From Rhizobium sp. 007 (GTDB lineage: Bacteria; Pseudomonadota; Alphaproteobacteria; Rhizobiales; Rhizobiaceae): a stretch of DNA of 64,000 nt. This document shows, piece after piece, positions 44,700 to 54,095 of this stretch. Every line of letters begins with the position of its first letter. The stretch's first letter is position 1. The stretch lies in the NCBI RefSeq assembly GCF_015353075.1, contig NZ_CP064188.1:1984001-2048000 (forward strand). Reading direction: 5' to 3'. A model generated the notes under the pieces. The model was not told where the DNA came from. It did no database searches and worked only from the letters and a program-made list of their open reading frames with translations. The position numbers were made by a program, and so were the translations under genes.

Positions 44700-45746
44700 A
44701 TGAAGAGAATTTTCGCTGTGGCTCTCGCCGCAACCCTTTGTGCTGGCATCGCGACAGCACAGGAACTGAAGCCGCTCAATTCGGATTCTGAACCAGACCG
44801 CATGGACTGGTCCAAACTGGAAACGACACTCGGTGCGCTACCGAAGCTGCCCGAGGGCTTCAAGGTCGGTGGCGTCTCCAAGACCCTGACCAATGAATAC
44901 TGGCGTTCGCTCGGCGAAGGCTATCAGAAGTTCGCGGACAAAGTCGGCGCGACGGTGGCTTATCAGGCCGCCCAGAGCGAGGGTGACCAGCTCGGCCAGC
45001 TGACGATCGCCGAGGGCATGGTCACCCAGGGCTACAACGTGCTGCTGGTGTCGCCGCAAACCGACGCCAACCTCCAGCCCGTCATTGAACAGGCGAAGGC
45101 TGCCAACGTGCCTGTCGTTAACGTCAACGATGCTGTGATCCCGCAGGCGGAGCATTACGTCGGCAATGTCCAGCGAGACAACGGCGTCCGAGTCGCAAAA
45201 TGGTTCATCGAGAACCGTCCGAATGGCGGCAAAGTCGCAATAGTCGAGGGTCAGGCGGGTGTTTATGCAGCCGTCCAGCGCACTGACGGCTTCAAGAGCA
45301 CGATCGAAGAAGGCGGCAAATTCACTGTCGTCGCGAGCGTGCCCGGCAATTGGGATCGCCAGATGTCCTATGATGCGGCAACCAATATCCTGCAGCAGCA
45401 TCCCGACCTCATCGGCTTCTACTGCAACAACGATGGCATGGCGCTTGGCGTTGTCGAGGCCGTGAAAGCCGTGGGCCTGGAGGACAAGGTCGTCGTCTTC
45501 GGCACGGACGGCATCTCTGATGCCTACAAGTCGATCGCGGCGGGCGAACTGACGGGTACAGTCGACAGCTTCCCAGTGTTGACGGGTGAAGTGGCGATGG
45601 AAGTGGCGCTCCGCCTCGTCGCGGGCCAGAAGCTGCCGCGGGTTGTCGCAACGCCACAGGCTCTCATCACCAAGGACAACATCAACGACTTCCAAGGCGA
45701 AGGTGTCGATGTGCGCTCGGTGCTGATGAAAGCGGCCGGAAAGTAA
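44700..45746 (+). CDS. Periplasmic sugar-binding protein, ribose/allose type
   Basis: Exported solute-binding protein of 348 residues. Signal peptide MKRIFAVALAATLCAGIATAQ with cleavage after ATA. Sequence blocks KVGGVSKTLTNEYWRSLGEGY, VSPQTDANLQPVIEQAKAANVPVVNVNDAV, and YCNNDGMALGVVEAVKAVGL are typical of the ribose/xylose-binding fold. GGGAGG precedes the ATG. It lies 26 bp after the isomerase and is followed by its own ATPase and permease. It is unlike the two inositol-type binding proteins, so it serves a different sugar. Confidence 0.88.
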   Translation: MKRIFAVALAATLCAGIATAQELKPLNSDSEPDRMDWSKLETTLGALPKLPEGFKVGGVSKTLTNEYWRSLGEGYQKFADKVGATVAYQAAQSEGDQLGQLTIAEGMVTQGYNVLLVSPQTDANLQPVIEQAKAANVPVVNVNDAVIPQAEHYVGNVQRDNGVRVAKWFIENRPNGGKVAIVEGQAGVYAAVQRTDGFKSTIEEGGKFTVVASVPGNWDRQMSYDAATNILQQHPDLIGFYCNNDGMALGVVEAVKAVGLEDKVVVFGTDGISDAYKSIAAGELTGTVDSFPVLTGEVAMEVALRLVAGQKLPRVVATPQALITKDNINDFQGEGVDVRSVLMKAAGK

Positions 45747-45808
45747 ACGCCTCCCAAACGGGACGGTCGGCATGGCCGGCCGTCCAAACTCTCAAAGGTT
45801 GGATTTCC

Positions 45809-47317
45809 ATGGCTGCTCCCAGATTGGCGTTCGAGAATATCTCCAAAGTCTTTCCCGGCGTCAAAGCGCTCTCCGACGTCTCCTTCGACGTCGCGCCCGG
45901 TGAGATCCATGCGCTGCTTGGTGAGAACGGCGCGGGAAAGTCGACATTGCTCCGAATCCTGTCTGGTGTCTTTCGTGCGACGGAAGGGGAAGTCAGGGTC
46001 GACGGCGCCGCCCATCACTTCAAGCGTCCCGATAGTGCTCGCCAGGCCGGGATCGCCATGATCCACCAGGAGCTTCAACAGGTGCCGCATCTCACTGTGG
46101 CGCAGAACATGTTCCTCGGTCACTCGCTGACCCGTTTCGGCGGCATCGTGGTCAATCGCCGGGAGCAGGAACGGCGCGCAGCCGAGGCGCTCGCGATGAT
46201 CGATCCCTCCATCAATCCGGCCGCTCCCATTTCCACGCTGAAGGTTGCGCAGCGGCAGGTCGTCGAGATCGCCCGCGCGCTGTTGGACAAGGCGAAGATC
46301 ATCGCCATGGACGAACCCACGTCGAGCCTGACACCGAGCGAATTCGAACGATTGGCCGATATCATCGAGCGGCTGGCGGCGAGCGGCGTCTCAATCATCT
46401 ACGTGTCCCACAAGATGGACGAGGTGTTCCGGGTCTGCCAGCGCGCCACGGTCATGCGCGACGGTAAGGTCGTCGGGATGGTCGATCTGAGGAAAACCGC
46501 AACGGCCGAGGTCATCGCGATGATGGTTGGCCGCGAGCTCCTGGCCGAGGAGCACCACTCGCACGCAACGACGACGGCGAGTGTCGAGACGCGGAACCTC
46601 AACACGGCTCGCGTCCGCGACATATCCTTTGACCTTCACAAAGGCGAGGTCCTGGGCGTGGCGGGTCTCGTTGGTTCGGGCAGGACTGAACTCTTGCGCG
46701 CGCTCTCAGGTGCCGACAAGGTGACGTCGGGCACCGTCAAGGTCGACGGGAAGCTGCTCACTCTCTCCAATCCACGCGCGGCCATTGCCGCAGGCATCGG
46801 CCTCCTTCCCGAAGAGCGCAAGCGCGAAGGCATCATTCCCGGCCGGTCCGTCACCATCAATGTGGCGCTGCCATCGATGAACCGTTTCTCGAAAGGCGGG
46901 TTCATCAACCACCGGAAACTCAAGCGGACTGCAGAAGACCTGCTCAAACGCGTCAACCTCAGACCATTCCAGCTCGATCGCCAGATCAGGTTGTTTAGTG
47001 GCGGCAACCAGCAGAAGGCGATCATCGCACGGTGGCTGGCGGCGGGCTCGCGCATCCTGTTGTTCGACGAACCGACGCGAGGCATCGACGTTGGCGCGAA
47101 ATCCGAAATCTACCACCTGATCGAGGCCCTCGCTGCAGAAGGTCATTCGGTGATCGTCGTCTCCTCAGAGCTTCCCGAAGTGATGCGGGTCTCCGACCGC
47201 GTCCTGGTCATGCGTGACGGCATTATCGTCGCAGAACTCGGTCGCGACGAGCTTTCCGAAGAAACCATCGTCTCCCATGCCGTCGGGAAGGCCGACAGTC
47301 GCCCTGGCGCGGCATGA
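45809..47317 (+). CDS. Ribose/allose-type ABC ATPase with two nucleotide-binding domains
   Basis: Cytoplasmic ATPase of 502 residues. First domain: Walker [24 protein letters not shown] and Walker B IIAMDEPTSSLT; second domain: degenerate Walker A GLVGSGRTE, signature FSGGNQQK and Walker [15 protein letters not shown]. Its stop overlaps the permease ATG by 4 bp (ATGA), so translation is coupled. It is a member of the same family as the ATPase at 30544 but in another operon, with no sign of recent duplication. Confidence 0.93.
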   Translation: MAAPRLAFENISKVFPGVKALSDVSFDVAPGEIHALLGENGAGKSTLLRILSGVFRATEGEVRVDGAAHHFKRPDSARQAGIAMIHQELQQVPHLTVAQNMFLGHSLTRFGGIVVNRREQERRAAEALAMIDPSINPAAPISTLKVAQRQVVEIARALLDKAKIIAMDEPTSSLTPSEFERLADIIERLAASGVSIIYVSHKMDEVFRVCQRATVMRDGKVVGMVDLRKTATAEVIAMMVGRELLAEEHHSHATTTASVETRNLNTARVRDISFDLHKGEVLGVAGLVGSGRTELLRALSGADKVTSGTVKVDGKLLTLSNPRAAIAAGIGLLPEERKREGIIPGRSVTINVALPSMNRFSKGGFINHRKLKRTAEDLLKRVNLRPFQLDRQIRLFSGGNQQKAIIARWLAAGSRILLFDEPTRGIDVGAKSEIYHLIEALAAEGHSVIVVSSELPEVMRVSDRVLVMRDGIIVAELGRDELSEETIVSHAVGKADSRPGAA

Positions 47318-48309
47318 CCAACAGGAACAATTCCATGTCTGACACGACCCAGAATGCCGCAGTGCCCTCGTCCAAACTGTTCGGATCTTTCTCGGTACGA
47401 GATACCGGCACCTTGATCGGCCTGATTGCCATCGTGGTGCTCTTCGGCTTGCTTGCCCCTGACTTTCTATCCCAGCGAAATCTGCTCAACATCCTGCAGC
47501 AATCGAGCATCAATGCATGCCTGGCCCTCGGGATGACGCTGGTGATCATCTCTGGCGGCATTGATCTTTCGGTCGGCCCTACCGCGGCAATCGCCGCCGT
47601 GATCACGGCGACGCTGCTTGTTGCGGACATACCCGTTCCGCTCGCCATTCTGGCCGGCCTCGGCATCGGCGTCATTTGCGGTCTCGTCAACGGTGTTCTC
47701 GTAGCCTACGCCGGATTGCAACCGTTTATCGTCACGCTCGGCACACTCAGCACATACCGCGCCATCGCACTGATCTATACGGGCGGCAATCCGGTGCTTG
47801 GCGTTCCCCAGGGCTTCCGAGCACTGTTCAACGGTTCGCTGATGGGCATCCCCAATGCGGTCATCATGGTCGCTGTGGTCGCCCTGCTGGCCTGGATGCT
47901 CCTCAAAAAGACACCTCTGGGTGAATACCTTTTGGCCGTTGGCGGGAACGAAGAGGCCGCCTATGTCGCCGGCGTGCCGATCGCTGTCACCAAAATCACC
48001 GCCTATGTGATCTCAGGTGTCCTCGCCGCCCTGGCCTCCATGATCCTGATCGGTCGCCTTGGCGCAGCAGAGCCCATCCTTGGCAATCTCTGGGAACTCG
48101 ACGCGATCGCAGCGGCCGCGATCGGCGGGGCATCCTTGATGGGCGGCAAGGGAAGCGTCATCGGCACTATTTTCGGTGCGATCATCCTCGGCGCGATGCG
48201 CAACGGACTGACGCTGATGAACGTCCAGGCCTTCTATCAACTTCTGGCCACTGGTCTTATTATCCTGGTCGCGATGATGATCGATCGCGTCACAAGGGGT
48301 AGAGGATGA
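47314..48309 (+). CDS. Ribose/allose-type ABC permease
   Basis: Inner-membrane permease of 331 residues with about ten hydrophobic segments. Family marks: ISGGIDLSVGPTAAIAAVI, GGNEEAAYVAGVPIAVTKITAYVISG, and AIAAAAIGGASLMGGKGSVIGT. The start ATG at 47314 overlaps the ATPase stop; another ATG 24 bp on would trim MTNRNNS. The stop overlaps the RpiR start by 4 bp. Together with 44700 and 45809 it makes a complete importer. Confidence 0.92.
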   Translation: MTNRNNSMSDTTQNAAVPSSKLFGSFSVRDTGTLIGLIAIVVLFGLLAPDFLSQRNLLNILQQSSINACLALGMTLVIISGGIDLSVGPTAAIAAVITATLLVADIPVPLAILAGLGIGVICGLVNGVLVAYAGLQPFIVTLGTLSTYRAIALIYTGGNPVLGVPQGFRALFNGSLMGIPNAVIMVAVVALLAWMLLKKTPLGEYLLAVGGNEEAAYVAGVPIAVTKITAYVISGVLAALASMILIGRLGAAEPILGNLWELDAIAAAAIGGASLMGGKGSVIGTIFGAIILGAMRNGLTLMNVQAFYQLLATGLIILVAMMIDRVTRGRG

Positions 48310-49178
48310 ATTCTGCAAATGATCTCAAGGCGGTGGGCCCACGTATCCGGATGATGATGCCTCGGCTCACCCCTTTGGAAGCACGGGTCGTGGAAACTGT
48401 GTTCGGATTGCGTGATTTCTCGGAGGACACCGCGCTCAAGGACATCGCAACCGAGGCCGGGGTATCCGAGGCCATGGTGGTGAAGATCACTAAAAAGCTC
48501 GGTTTCAACGGCTACCGGGATTTCCGCTCGGCGGTGTCGAACTACAACAAGCTTCCGACGGCCGAGATGCATCAGGAGCTTTCCGTTGAGGATAGCTCGC
48601 GGGAGATCATCCAGAAGGTATTCAGGACCTCGATCCATGCGCTCGAGGAAACGCTGGCGATCCTGGACGTCGATGCTTTCGACAGAGCGGCGGACCTCCT
48701 TGTGAAGGCTGGGCAGAGGGATTTCTATGGCGTCGGCGGGTCTGCCCAGATCGCAAGAGATGTCGCCCATAAGTTCCTGCGGATCGGGGTAAGAGCGAAC
48801 GTGCAGGACGATTCTCATATGATGCTTATGTCGGCGTCGTTGCTCGGAGCGGATGATGTGGCGGTCGCCTTTTCTCATTCCGGCAACACCACGGCAGTGA
48901 TCGATGCAGTGCAGCTGGCCAGAAGGAGTGGCGCACGAACGATCGCGATCACCAATTACGGGGGCTCGCCCTTGGCGCAGATCGCCGACATCGTTCTCTG
49001 CTCGACGGCCCAGGGCTCCCCTCTGATGGGCGAAAACGCTGCTGCCCGGATCGCCCAGCTCAACATTCTCGACGCGCTCTTTGTCGCGGTCGCTCAACGC
49101 AACTACGACGCCGCGGAAAAGAACCTCGAAAAAACGATGTCGGCGGTGGCATCAAAACGCAAGGACAAGATCGTATGA
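48306..49178 (+). CDS. RpiR-family regulator with intact SIS domain
   Basis: Regulator of 290 residues. Helix-turn-helix TALKDIATEAGVSEAMVVKITKKLGFNGYRDF (about 40-72) and a SIS domain with the intact phosphosugar loops GVGGSAQIA and SHSGNTTAV. In allose operons the equivalent gene (alsR) is a repressor relieved by sugar. Its 4-bp overlaps with the permease on one side and the kinase on the other mean it is made together with them. The repeat at 43643 is a candidate operator. Unlike the RpiR protein at 18712, its SIS signature is canonical. Confidence 0.88.
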   Translation: MNSANDLKAVGPRIRMMMPRLTPLEARVVETVFGLRDFSEDTALKDIATEAGVSEAMVVKITKKLGFNGYRDFRSAVSNYNKLPTAEMHQELSVEDSSREIIQKVFRTSIHALEETLAILDVDAFDRAADLLVKAGQRDFYGVGGSAQIARDVAHKFLRIGVRANVQDDSHMMLMSASLLGADDVAVAFSHSGNTTAVIDAVQLARRSGARTIAITNYGGSPLAQIADIVLCSTAQGSPLMGENAAARIAQLNILDALFVAVAQRNYDAAEKNLEKTMSAVASKRKDKIV

Positions 49179-50065
49179 CGATCGCCTCCCCCTCCGTTAT
49201 TGTCTTCGGAAGTCTGCACTATGACATCATGGTGCATGGCCCGGCGCGACCGCGAAAAGGCGAAACAGTGGCGGGAGAGAGCTGGCACCCGAAGTGCGGT
49301 GGCAAGGGCGGCAACCAGGCGGTCTCGGCGGCGAAGACCGGCATCCGGACCGCAATGATTGGCGCGGTCGCCGATGATGCCTTCGGCCGCGCGCTCGTAG
49401 AAAATCTCGGTCGTCAAGGCGTCGACCACCGCTTCGTCAAGGTAGCGGATGACGTTGGCAGCGGCATGAGCGTAGCGATCTTCGACAGCGAGGGCGACTA
49501 TGGAGCGGTGATCGTGTCCGGAAGCAATCTCTTCCTCGGACAATCGGATGTGGATCGAGCAGCGGAGCTGTTCAGCGAGCAAGGCGTACTTGTTCTGCAA
49601 AACGAGGTGCCCGACCTGGCCAATGTCGCCGCCGCCAAGGCAATGAAAGCAGCTGGCGGGCGCGTCATCCTCAACGCGGCCCCGGCTCGCGATCTGTCTC
49701 GCTCACTCTGCGAACTGGTCGACGTCATCGTCGTCAATGCCATCGAAGCCGAGCAACTGACCGATGTCGCCGTATTCGACTCGCTTGCGGGCGCTCTCGA
49801 CGCCGCGCGTCTGCTTGCCCAAACGTATCCAGCCGCAGTCGTCACAGCGGGGGGCGAGGGCCTTGCCTGCGCGACGAAGTCGGGCAAGGAATTTCTGATC
49901 GAGGCTATCAAGGTAAGGCTCGTCAGCACCCATGGCGCCGGCGACGAATTCACCGGCGTGCTGGCCGCTGAAATCGCAAGAGGGACCGGCATGGAGGACG
50001 CGCTCCGCGCCGCCAATCATGCAGCCGCCGTGCTTGTCAGTACGCCCCGCGACACCGTTCAGTAG
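49175..50065 (+). CDS. PfkB-family sugar kinase (ribokinase/allokinase-like)
   Basis: Cytoplasmic sugar kinase of 296 residues, normal for the family. Substrate signature GGKGGNQAVSAAKTG near 43-57, and the catalytic anion-hole block THGAGDEFTGVLAAEIARG near 250-268. It has the N-terminal FGSLHYDIMV strand. It overlaps the RpiR gene by 4 bp and ends the operon. By position it would phosphorylate the ketose produced by the isomerase. Ribokinase itself is an alternative, but no other ribose gene is near. Confidence 0.88.
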   Translation: MTIASPSVIVFGSLHYDIMVHGPARPRKGETVAGESWHPKCGGKGGNQAVSAAKTGIRTAMIGAVADDAFGRALVENLGRQGVDHRFVKVADDVGSGMSVAIFDSEGDYGAVIVSGSNLFLGQSDVDRAAELFSEQGVLVLQNEVPDLANVAAAKAMKAAGGRVILNAAPARDLSRSLCELVDVIVVNAIEAEQLTDVAVFDSLAGALDAARLLAQTYPAAVVTAGGEGLACATKSGKEFLIEAIKVRLVSTHGAGDEFTGVLAAEIARGTGMEDALRAANHAAAVLVSTPRDTVQ

Positions 50066-50508
50066 TTGATATTCGGCTGTTCACCGAAACGGGACGCCTA
50101 TGCTCATCACCATTGTTGCGGGCACCTCCCCGCGAAGCGTGCATAAATCACTGAGTTGCGTCCGCATTTGGAGTTTGCCTACGGTTAAGGCAGGCCTCAT
50201 CGTGCATCCATCACGACGGAATAATTATTTTGCGTGAGATGACGATCGGCGGCTTTGCCAACGATTATTGGAGGAGCTCGCGCTGAGATCGCATGGGTGC
50301 ACTGACGCGCCCTCGCACAAGAGGTGTTTTCGGCAATTGCCCTGAAGGACGCGTGAGCTGCGCTTGTCACGGGAGAGCTGCTATAGTTCGGCGCGCCCTA
50401 TCAGGATGATGCCTACCGGATGATTTTGAACAATTCTTGTTACGGCCCCCGCGGTCGATTGTAGCCTACGAATATCTTTTGCGACAGGCCCGAACGGTTG
50501 AGCCATCC
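50066..50508. other. Intergenic region between convergent genes, no gene seen
   Basis: About 440 bp between the kinase gene and the end of the alpha/beta-hydrolase gene. A 5-bp GC hairpin (GCGGG...CCCGC, 50118-50133) sits close to the kinase stop without a T run. The rest contains only frames shorter than 30 codons with no recognisable motif. It may be decayed sequence, but I cannot assign it. Confidence 0.4.
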
Positions 50509-51345
50509 TCACCGCGGTTTCTCCCAGGCATCATTGGCAATTAAGGCGTGCAATGCCGCCGCTATAGGTGTGCCAACGACGGCGAGATCGCGAACCGTAC
50601 TCATGTGATCCCCGTCTGCAACGCGCGATGCTCGCACTTCAAGCCCTTGGGTGACAAGAAGGTCTTTGAAGGCATTTGCCTGGGTTTTGAAGGGGTTAGT
50701 CTCCAGTTCGCCGGTCATGATAGCTACGCGCGTTGCAGGGTCGTGCTTGCGATGCATCGGCGTAAACCGTCGCACCTCCTCGTCGCTCAAGGCGATCTCG
50801 TCACGCAGGAAAGACGTCTGCAAGGGTTCGAGATCGTATAGCCCGCCAAGCAGGAAAGCAGCAATTACACCCGAGGGCTCTACCGAGCGATTGAAGAGAA
50901 AGGTCGCAAGATGTGCACCAGCGGAGTGACCGCTGACGGAAAATCTCCCGGGCGTGGCGCCAAAGCGATCGGCATGCGCCAGCAGGAAAGCCTTGGCTTT
51001 CAGGACCTGACCGATCAGGACCTCCATCCTCGCGATGGGCATCAACGAATAATCGACGATAGCGGCGACCGCGCCTGCGCGGGTGATGGTCTCAGCGACG
51101 CAGGAATAGTCTTCCTTGGAGAACATACGCCAGTAGCCGCCATGGATGAACATGTGAATCGGCATGCCCGAACCGCCACTATTTGGCAGGAAGATATCGA
51201 GCGTCTCGCCCGACTCGCGACCGTAGGCGACGTTGGCCTCCATGGCGACGGTGCGGCGAGTGGCGCTGCTGCGGGTACGGATATCGTCGACAATGTCGTC
51301 GAAATTTGCGACATGGTCACGAATGCGGAACGGATCGGTGGCCAC
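50509..51345 (-). CDS. Alpha/beta-hydrolase esterase (BD-FAE / kynurenine-formamidase-like)
   Basis: Cytoplasmic serine hydrolase of 278 residues, last gene of a leftward four-gene operon. Oxyanion motif HGGYW (68-72), nucleophile elbow GHSAG with Ser141, and a late catalytic Asp/His in VADGDHMSTV. No signal peptide. It is of the small-esterase group that includes arylformamidases; the substrate may be an ester, lactone or amide that enters the oxidation path of the upstream genes. Gap to the aldehyde dehydrogenase gene is 11 bp. Confidence 0.82.
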   Translation of the reverse strand: MATDPFRIRDHVANFDDIVDDIRTRSSATRRTVAMEANVAYGRESGETLDIFLPNSGGSGMPIHMFIHGGYWRMFSKEDYSCVAETITRAGAVAAIVDYSLMPIARMEVLIGQVLKAKAFLLAHADRFGATPGRFSVSGHSAGAHLATFLFNRSVEPSGVIAAFLLGGLYDLEPLQTSFLRDEIALSDEEVRRFTPMHRKHDPATRVAIMTGELETNPFKTQANAFKDLLVTQGLEVRASRVADGDHMSTVRDLAVVGTPIAAALHALIANDAWEKPR

Positions 51346-51356
51346 AGGTTCCTCCT

Positions 51357-52844
51357 TCAGAAACTTGTCGCAATGTACTTGGCTTCCATGAACTCCGCGA
51401 TCCCGTGATGCTGCCCTCCTTCACGTCCGAGGCCGCTCTGCTTGACACCCCCAAAGGGGGCGGCGGGATCGGAGACCAGTCCACGATTGAGGGCGATCAT
51501 GCCTGCCTCCACCTTCGAGGAGATGCGCATGCCACGGCCGATGTCACGGGTATAGATGTAAGCGCAGAGGCCATATTCCGTATCGTTGGCGGCGGCGACG
51601 ACCTCTGCCTCGCTCTCGAAACGGTAGAGCGGCGCCACGGGACCGAAAATCTCCTCGTGGTTCATGTCGGAGGCCGGGGAGACATCCGCAAGCACGGTCG
51701 GCGGATAGAAAAAGCCGCGTCCTGCCGGTGCCCGTCCGCCGCAGAGAGCGCGCGCGCCCCGCGAAATGGCGTCCGCAACGAGCCGGTCGATCTTCTCCAC
51801 CGCCTTGCGCGTGATCATCGGACCGCATTCCGTATCAGGATCCACACCTGGGCCGACCCTGAGAGCGGCCATGCGTTGGGTAAATTTTTCCGCAAAGGCA
51901 TCGTGGATACCGGACTGGACATAAATGCGGTTTGCAGCCGTGCATGCCTCGCCCGCATTGCGCATTTTCGCTACCATCAGGCCCTCGATCGCCGCGTCGA
52001 GGTCCGCATCGTCGAAAACGATGAACGGCGCGTTGCCGCCGAGTTCCATGGAACAGGAGATGACATTCTTCGCCGCTTCCGCCAGAAGCGTGCGGCCGAC
52101 GCCCGTCGAGCCTGTGAAGGAGAGTTTTCGCACGCGCGGGTCGGCCAGCATGGCGGCGGTGACGGGGCCTGGCGTCGACGTTGTCAACACGTTGACGACG
52201 CCCGGCGGCACGCCAGCCTCCTCGTAGAGGGCCGCAAGCGCATAGGCCGTCAGCGGCGTCTCGCTCGCGGGCTTCAGGATGACGGTGCAGCCTGCGGCAA
52301 GGGCTGGCGCGATCTTGCGGGTCGCCATTGCGGCCGGGAAGTTCCACGGCGTGACGAGAACGCAGATGCCGATAGGCTGGTAATCGACGACGATTCGGTT
52401 CGCACCGGACGGGGCAATGCCGAACTCGCCGGAGATGCGCACCGCCTCCTCCGCGTTCCACCGGAAAAATTCCGCCGCATAGGCCACCTCGCCGCGCGCG
52501 TCGCGCAAGGCCTTCCCGTTCTCGAGCGAAATGAGTGTGGCAAGCATTTCGGAGCGTTCCACCATGAGTTCGAAGCAGCGGCGCAGGATCTCGGAACGCT
52601 TTCGCGGCGGCGTCTTGCGCCAGCCTTCTGTCGCGCTTGCAGCAGCCTCTACGGCCGCCGCCGCATCCGCGACGGTCGCATCGGGCACGGCGACAATGAC
52701 GGCCTCGGTCGAGGGGTCGATCACCTGAATCCGACCCTCGCCCGCGGCCGGCCGCCAGGCGCCGCCAATATAGAGGCCGTGGGAGAACAAGCCGAACCCG
52801 AAGCGGTCGTGGTCGGGATGCGAAGGATGCTGGTTGGCGTTCAT
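51357..52844 (-). CDS. Aldehyde dehydrogenase, succinate-semialdehyde-dehydrogenase-like
   Basis: NAD(P)+-dependent aldehyde dehydrogenase of 495 residues. Motifs: TPWNFPAAMATRKIAPALAAG, FTGSTGVGRTL, MELGGNAPFIVFDDADLD with the catalytic Glu, and RNAGEACTAANR with the catalytic Cys. This pattern is typical of GabD-type enzymes. ATG at 52844 begins MNANQHPSH; upstream in-frame codons belong to the gap and to the Fe-ADH. In context it would oxidise the aldehyde from the iron alcohol dehydrogenase, e.g. succinate semialdehyde or a similar omega-aldehyde. Substrate not proven. Confidence 0.85.
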   Translation of the reverse strand: MNANQHPSHPDHDRFGFGLFSHGLYIGGAWRPAAGEGRIQVIDPSTEAVIVAVPDATVADAAAAVEAAASATEGWRKTPPRKRSEILRRCFELMVERSEMLATLISLENGKALRDARGEVAYAAEFFRWNAEEAVRISGEFGIAPSGANRIVVDYQPIGICVLVTPWNFPAAMATRKIAPALAAGCTVILKPASETPLTAYALAALYEEAGVPPGVVNVLTTSTPGPVTAAMLADPRVRKLSFTGSTGVGRTLLAEAAKNVISCSMELGGNAPFIVFDDADLDAAIEGLMVAKMRNAGEACTAANRIYVQSGIHDAFAEKFTQRMAALRVGPGVDPDTECGPMITRKAVEKIDRLVADAISRGARALCGGRAPAGRGFFYPPTVLADVSPASDMNHEEIFGPVAPLYRFESEAEVVAAANDTEYGLCAYIYTRDIGRGMRISSKVEAGMIALNRGLVSDPAAPFGGVKQSGLGREGGQHHGIAEFMEAKYIATSF

Positions 52845-52860
52845 GATTGTTTTCTCAAGG

Positions 52861-54090
52861 TCAGAGGGCGGAAGCGGCCAGGTCGCCGTCATAGGCGGCG
52901 CGAACCAGGCCACGCATGGCGGCCGAATCGAAGGAGCGCGGATTGTTCTTGATCAGCCGGCCGATGCCGAGCGCCTGCTCGGCGGTCCAGTCAAGCCGGT
53001 CTTCCGGCAGGCCGAGCGTGGCGAGCGTCGGCGAGATGCCGATCGCGACGAAGAGGCGCCTTACCTCGCCGATCGCCGCATCGGCAAGCGTCTCCTCGTC
53101 CTCCACGCCGTCTGGGTCGAGGCCGAGCGCCCTGCCGACAACAGCGATTTCCCCGGCGGCGACGCGGCGATTATAGGTCATCACATAGGGCAGCATGGTG
53201 GCGACCCCGAGGCCGTGCGCCGTATGGGTCACGGCACCGACCGGATATTGCACCGCATGGGCCGCAGCGGTGCCCGCCGTGCCGAAGGCGCAGCCTGCCG
53301 CAAGCGCGCCCATCATCACATCGGCGCGCGCATCGATGTCCGAGCCGTCGACGAAGGCCTTTTCCAGGCTCCGGCTGAGGAGCCGGATCGCATGAAGCGC
53401 GAACTGATCGGAGAGATCGCTCTTGCCGACGAAGACATGCTGCTGCGCGAGTTCCGGATCGCCGGGGCGGCGCATGGCCGTGAAGGCTTCGATCGCATGC
53501 GTCAGCGCATCCGCACCTGCAATCGCCGTGAGGCCCGGCGGGCAGGAGAGCGTGAGTTCCGGGTCGCAGATCGCCGCTGCGGCGATGAGATAGGGGCTCG
53601 AAATGCCGACCTTCAGGGTGCGGTCTGGATCGGAGACGACCGCGACGGGCGTGACCTCGGAGCCGGTGCCCGAGGTCGTCGGCACGGCGATGACCGGCAG
53701 GACGGGTCCTGGCACCTTGAACTCACCATAGTAATCGGCGAGCCCGCCGCCATGGGCGAGCAGCAGCGAGGCGCATTTCGCCATGTCGAGGCAACTGCCA
53801 CCGCCGATGCCGATCACCATATCGGGCGCAAAGCCGCCCGTGGCCTCCACGCAACCCGCGACGGTATCGCGCGGCACGTCCGGCAGCGTCTGGTCATACA
53901 CCACGACCGCGATGCCGGCAGCTTCGAGCGCGGCGATCACTTCAGCGAAGACGGGTGTCGCGGCAAAACGCGCATCCGTGCAAACGAGTGCGCGCTGGCC
54001 GGTCCTACCGGCGACACTCGCGAGCGCATGGCGCTGGCCGATGCCAAACAGGATTTCGCGCGGCAGCCTCAGGACGGCAAACAGGCTCAT
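52861..54090 (-). CDS. Iron-containing alcohol dehydrogenase
   Basis: Group III alcohol dehydrogenase of 409 residues. Cofactor motif GIGGGSCLDMAK; PTTSGTGSEVTPVAVV; metal ligands Asp and His in GADALTHAIEAF, and two His in HAVQYPVGAVTHTAHGLGVATMLP. All four ligands are retained. The ATG at 54090 gives MSLFAVLRLP. It starts 5 bp after the LDH2-family gene. Pairing with a GabD-like aldehyde dehydrogenase recalls 4-hydroxybutyrate dehydrogenase in BlcB/BlcA systems, but many short-chain diols are alternatives. Confidence 0.86.
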   Translation of the reverse strand: MSLFAVLRLPREILFGIGQRHALASVAGRTGQRALVCTDARFAATPVFAEVIAALEAAGIAVVVYDQTLPDVPRDTVAGCVEATGGFAPDMVIGIGGGSCLDMAKCASLLLAHGGGLADYYGEFKVPGPVLPVIAVPTTSGTGSEVTPVAVVSDPDRTLKVGISSPYLIAAAAICDPELTLSCPPGLTAIAGADALTHAIEAFTAMRRPGDPELAQQHVFVGKSDLSDQFALHAIRLLSRSLEKAFVDGSDIDARADVMMGALAAGCAFGTAGTAAAHAVQYPVGAVTHTAHGLGVATMLPYVMTYNRRVAAGEIAVVGRALGLDPDGVEDEETLADAAIGEVRRLFVAIGISPTLATLGLPEDRLDWTAEQALGIGRLIKNNPRSFDSAAMRGLVRAAYDGDLAASAL

Positions 54091-54095
54091 GATCT

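Noticed and set aside
50066..50508. Transposase or insertion-sequence remnant
   Set aside because: No terminal repeats, no target duplication and no recognisable transposase residues; only short frames.
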